Shown here: positions 61,111 to 64,000 of the stretch, one piece after another | How the letters are laid out: each line of letters starts with the position of its first letter | How positions within the stretch are numbered: the stretch's first letter is position 1 | Assembly (NCBI GenBank): GCA_903850915.1 | Contig: CAINMV010000010.1 | Span: 126,980-190,979, forward strand | Length of the DNA stretch: 64,000 bases | Direction of reading: 5' to 3' | Origin: an uncultured Bacteroidota bacterium | Lineage (GTDB): Bacteria > Bacteroidota > Bacteroidia > UKL13-3 | Notes under the pieces: model-generated | Told to the model about the DNA's origin: nothing | Databases searched by the model: none | The model's input: only the letters and a program-made list of their open reading frames with translations | Made by a program: the position numbers and the translations under genes

Positions 61111-64000
61111 ATGAAAAGAAATATCATATTGGCATTCGTCTTTTTATTTTCATTCCGCAGTTTCAGCCAAGTTCATATTGACAGCGTAGTTGTAATGCCT
61201 TTTTCTATATGTTCTGGCGACTCCATCACTGTAAAAGTTTACCACAAAAACTACGCTACAACAGATTCTGCATTCGCATTTCTATCTACCGTAAATATAG
61301 ACGCCTACATTTCAAATGCACTAATCAAAAGAACCGTTTTTGCTGTTAATCCAATTATATTTAAGTATAAGGTCGCGTCAAGCCTATCTAGCGGTTTTTA
61401 TCGTATTTATGTTAAAGACACCTTAATAGGATTGCCGATTGATACCTTTTCAAATCGATTTACTTTAAACATACCTACTTTAGGAGGTTCGTTATCTTCC
61501 TCACAAACAATATGCTCAGGCATGCAGCCTGCCGATTTAATCCTTTCGGGACAATTAGGTTCTGTTATTAAATGGCAAAAGTCAAGCGATGCAAGTTTCA
61601 GCACGCCAATCGATATTAACAATACTACAACCACATTAACTGGTGCAACAATTGGTGCGCTAAGCACTTCTAGCTATTTTAGAGTACTCGTTCAAAATGG
61701 CGTCTGCAGTGCCGAAAACTCTAGTTCAGTATTAGTAACCGTAAATCCATCACCAACCGCAAATGCAGGCGCTGCTGTTACTCCAATTTGCAAAGGTGGA
61801 AGCACCATGGGGTTGGGTGGTTCTGTTGGAGGAGGAGCAACTGGTGGGATATGGTCGGATGGAACGTTAGGAGGCAGCTTTAGCCCTTCAGCAAATACAT
61901 TAAATGCGATTTGGTCACCTCCTTCCTCATACTCTGGCACGGCCACACTAACACTAACCTCAACCGGCGGTCTTTGCGGAAGCACCTCAGCAAGCAAACA
62001 AATAAATGTATATTCAATACCCGTTGTTGATATTACCGCCGCAAACGTCATTATTTGTATTGGTTCTAATACAACAATTACAGGAACTGCCAACCCAGTA
62101 ATTCCAGGCATTACAACGTATAAGATTGGGACTACTTCGGGCGGTTTTGATGTATACGGAACAACTGCTTTAGGTTCTACTACTCCACCTACTTTTCCAA
62201 TGACTGTGAACCCAGCTATTAATACTACCTATTATTACACCATAACAAACGGACCTTGCAGCCCAGTTACATCAAGCGTAACAATTATTGTGAGAGCAAT
62301 ACCAACCGTATTATTAACAGCTTCAAGTAACAGCATATGTGATGGCTCATCAACAAGTTTAAATGCAATAACTACGAATACTATTGCTGGAGTTACACTC
62401 TATTCTATTTCAGCCAATCCTGGCGGTGTTTTATATTCAAGTTCCTCTACACCACCTACATTTCCTTTCGCTATTACTCCAAGTGTTACAACCACCTATA
62501 CCTATGCTGTTTCAACACCTTCCTGTAGCACCATAACCTCCAATACAACTGTTGTTTTTGTGCCTATTCCAACCGCCAACATTACGGCTTCAACACCACA
62601 ATGCGCAAGCACTTCACTATCATTAAACTTATCTAATTCAAATACAGTTGGGGGATTAACAACATACAAAATAAGTTCAGACTATCCAGCACCAAACTCA
62701 ATTGTGTATGCTTCAAGTTTGGTTTCGCCTGGCGTCGCTTACACTGTAAATCCTTCCTTTATTAATTTGAGTGGTCCAACAAATTTCACGTATACTATAG
62801 TTAATGGGCCTTGTAGCCCCGTTGCAGCTTCCGCAAGTGTCACGATATTCCCGGAGCCAACAGCCACAATTTCATCGCCTCCATTACTTTGTTCCAACAC
62901 CAATACAATACTTACATTAACAACTTCCAATACAACTTCTGGCGTAACCATTTATAAAATAACATCCGATTACCCAATTGCAGGCACTCTGGTATATGGA
63001 CCGACCACCATTGCGCCAAACTCACCTCTGACGGTTGCTACGAACTTTTCCAATCCGAATGGAACAACAAATTACCAGTATACCGTTAACACACCACCTT
63101 GCAATACATTTACAGCTTCTACAGCAGTTACGATTCGCGCCTTACCCACAGCCAATCTTTCGTTTTCAACAAACCCACTTTGTTTTGCTAGTTCAACATC
63201 ACTAACAATTTCGATTAGCGGAGCAGTTGCAGGCATCACCAATTATAGTGTTGGCACAACCTTAGGTGGAAGTAATATTATTGGGAACACCACCATCATG
63301 ACAAATGGAACTTTTTCAAATTCAATACTTCTAAGCCCTTCACCTGGCGATACAAAATATTACTTAACCGTTAATTCTTTGCCGTGTTCCATTGTTTCAA
63401 CGAATGCAACACTTACTGTTGACTCCGCAACAAATCCTGGAATCTTATCGTCAGGGAAAATAGTTTGCGAAGGTTCAATCAATTCAAACTTGTTTACCTT
63501 AACAAATAAAACAGGAAACATTATAAAATGGCAAATTTCCACCAACGGCGGCAGCACCTGGAGAGACACCGCGGTGACTTCGCCATTTATCAGTGCCAAT
63601 AATATCAATATATCTACATTATATCGAGCCGTTGTTAAGAGCGGATCTTGCGTTATAGCCAATTCCAACACATCTGGCATTTTTGTAATGAAATCCCCAG
63701 TGGTAAATTTCACAACCAAGCCAACATGTTACAAATCAGGTCCTACAGCATTCACAAATACCACAACATCGGGTGGAGGGTTATCAGCCGCAATTCAAAC
63801 TCTATTTAACATTAATGGAATATTAACAATAGACACAATTTATAATTGGAACTTTGGCAATAATACAAGTGGATTATTAAACACGTCTACATTAGAAAGC
63901 CCGACACACAATTATACCCATGATTCCGTTTTTCAAGCAACATTAAATGCAACAGTAAACATTAGAATAAATTCAACAATTGTATCCTCTTGCAGCGGCT
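61111..64000 (+). CDS. Large Ig-repeat surface protein, 3' end outside window
   Basis: Open frame from ATG 61111 to the end of the window (963 codons, no stop). Signal peptide about 1-21 (MKRNIILAFVFLFSFRSFSQ). The mature protein is very rich in Ser, Thr, Asn and Pro with almost no charged helices: an N-terminal domain (22-125), an Ig-like module with VIKWQKSSDASF, six modules of about 90-96 aa each marked by a PTAN/PTAT strand and a Cys about 12 residues later, another WQISTNGGSTW module, and a PKD-like segment NWNFGNNTSG near 915. The make-up resembles giant Bacteroidota T9SS substrates; the sorting domain would lie beyond the window. Probably an adhesin. Confidence 0.85.
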   Translation, partial: MKRNIILAFVFLFSFRSFSQVHIDSVVVMPFSICSGDSITVKVYHKNYATTDSAFAFLSTVNIDAYISNALIKRTVFAVNPIIFKYKVASSLSSGFYRIYVKDTLIGLPIDTFSNRFTLNIPTLGGSLSSSQTICSGMQPADLILSGQLGSVIKWQKSSDASFSTPIDINNTTTTLTGATIGALSTSSYFRVLVQNGVCSAENSSSVLVTVNPSPTANAGAAVTPICKGGSTMGLGGSVGGGATGGIWSDGTLGGSFSPSANTLNAIWSPPSSYSGTATLTLTSTGGLCGSTSASKQINVYSIPVVDITAANVIICIGSNTTITGTANPVIPGITTYKIGTTSGGFDVYGTTALGSTTPPTFPMTVNPAINTTYYYTITNGPCSPVTSSVTIIVRAIPTVLLTASSNSICDGSSTSLNAITTNTIAGVTLYSISANPGGVLYSSSSTPPTFPFAITPSVTTTYTYAVSTPSCSTITSNTTVVFVPIPTANITASTPQCASTSLSLNLSNSNTVGGLTTYKISSDYPAPNSIVYASSLVSPGVAYTVNPSFINLSGPTNFTYTIVNGPCSPVAASASVTIFPEPTATISSPPLLCSNTNTILTLTTSNTTSGVTIYKITSDYPIAGTLVYGPTTIAPNSPLTVATNFSNPNGTTNYQYTVNTPPCNTFTASTAVTIRALPTANLSFSTNPLCFASSTSLTISISGAVAGITNYSVGTTLGGSNIIGNTTIMTNGTFSNSILLSPSPGDTKYYLTVNSLPCSIVSTNATLTVDSATNPGILSSGKIVCEGSINSNLFTLTNKTGNIIKWQISTNGGSTWRDTAVTSPFISANNINISTLYRAVVKSGSCVIANSNTSGIFVMKSPVVNFTTKPTCYKSGPTAFTNTTTSGGGLSAAIQTLFNINGILTIDTIYNWNFGNNTSGLLNTSTLESPTHNYTHDSVFQATLNATVNIRINSTIVSSCSG
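61749..63430 (+). repeat. Six Ig-like modules in the partial surface protein
   Basis: PTA-type strand motifs near 61749, 62017, 62298, 62566, 62854 and 63143, spaced 268-289 bases (about 90-96 aa), each followed by a Cys and ending near a second Cys (NGPCSP, NTPPCN, NSLPCS). Protein-level repeats; DNA has diverged. Confidence 0.7.

Noticed and set aside
61407-63719. Minus-strand open frames opposite the Ig-repeat surface protein
   Set aside because: They reflect the Thr/Asn/Ser codon bias of the plus-strand gene; the plus frame has a signal peptide and continuous modules.
1-64000. Mobile element, prophage, defence island, tRNA or rRNA genes
   Set aside because: No transposase, integrase, phage, toxin-antitoxin or restriction genes and no tRNA/rRNA-like sequence recognised by reading both strands.

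Overview
This 64 kb window reads as chromosomal sequence of a Bacteroidota species, probably a free-living member of the Chitinophagales/Sphingobacteriales side of the phylum; genus cannot be told from sequence alone. Support comes from the gene families (GldN, a T9SS type B C-terminal sorting domain, DUF4175, DUF6728-like, tandem long ExbDs, SdhCAB with one cytochrome b), from Bacteroidota promoters of the TTG / TANNTTTG type ahead of many genes, from scarce Shine-Dalgarno sequences and from AT-rich DNA. I see no tRNA, rRNA, CRISPR array, insertion sequence, phage or integrative element. It looks like ordinary, densely packed core genome with a few accessory envelope and surface genes.

Layout. 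1-1795 (minus): accB and the partial accC. 2283-5291 (plus): an exbB-exbD-exbD-tonB energy-transduction operon closed by a very long palindromic terminator. 5404-14609: amino-acid metabolism and small enzymes (HppD, Aat, a TMTC-like TPR membrane protein, saccharopine dehydrogenase-like protein, cystathionine gamma-synthase/lyase, a 55-aa membrane protein, a double-VOC protein, HAD phosphatase, DUF1566 lipoprotein, low-molecular-weight phosphatase). 14703-25734: Kup, an SRAP protein, a giant DUF4175 coiled-coil membrane protein, a lipoprotein, mannose-1-phosphate guanylyltransferase and an M1 aminopeptidase lipoprotein. 25781-33223: a biotinyl carrier protein overlapping menD, then mutL, an orphan gldN, a YjjG-like phosphatase, a TPR lipoprotein and an NrnA-like DHH phosphoesterase. 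33465-42885: GT87-type mannosyltransferase, membrane zinc peptidase, sdhCAB, recO, methionine aminotransferase, a beta-barrel protein and an Omp28-like lipoprotein. 43131-48104: a 1657-aa secreted surface protein. 48188-54048 (minus): a five-gene envelope operon, tolC - membrane-fusion protein - pssA - MBOAT acyltransferase - SGNH-like protein. 54180-60825: purD-DUF502, a subtilase with a large insertion, acpP-fabF-rnc and a metallo-beta-lactamase-fold hydrolase. 61111-64000: the first 963 residues of a second large Ig-repeat surface protein that continues past the window.

How it fits together. AccB/AccC, AcpP and FabF feed fatty acid synthesis and PssA uses the products for phospholipid. MenD makes menaquinone, the likely electron acceptor for the single-cytochrome succinate dehydrogenase. 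TonB-ExbBD powers outer-membrane transport. GldN and the type B sorting domain imply a working type IX secretion system that would export the two repeat-rich surface proteins. The least explained unit is the tolC-to-SGNH operon, which joins two parts of a tripartite exporter (no permease beside them), a phosphatidylserine synthase and an acyltransfer pair. At the regulatory level the window shows a recurrent -7 element in two flavours (TANNTTTG and TANNTTCG). At four genes (purD, the MBL-fold gene, the double-VOC gene and mutL) it lies so close to the start codon that leaderless or near-leaderless mRNAs are predicted.
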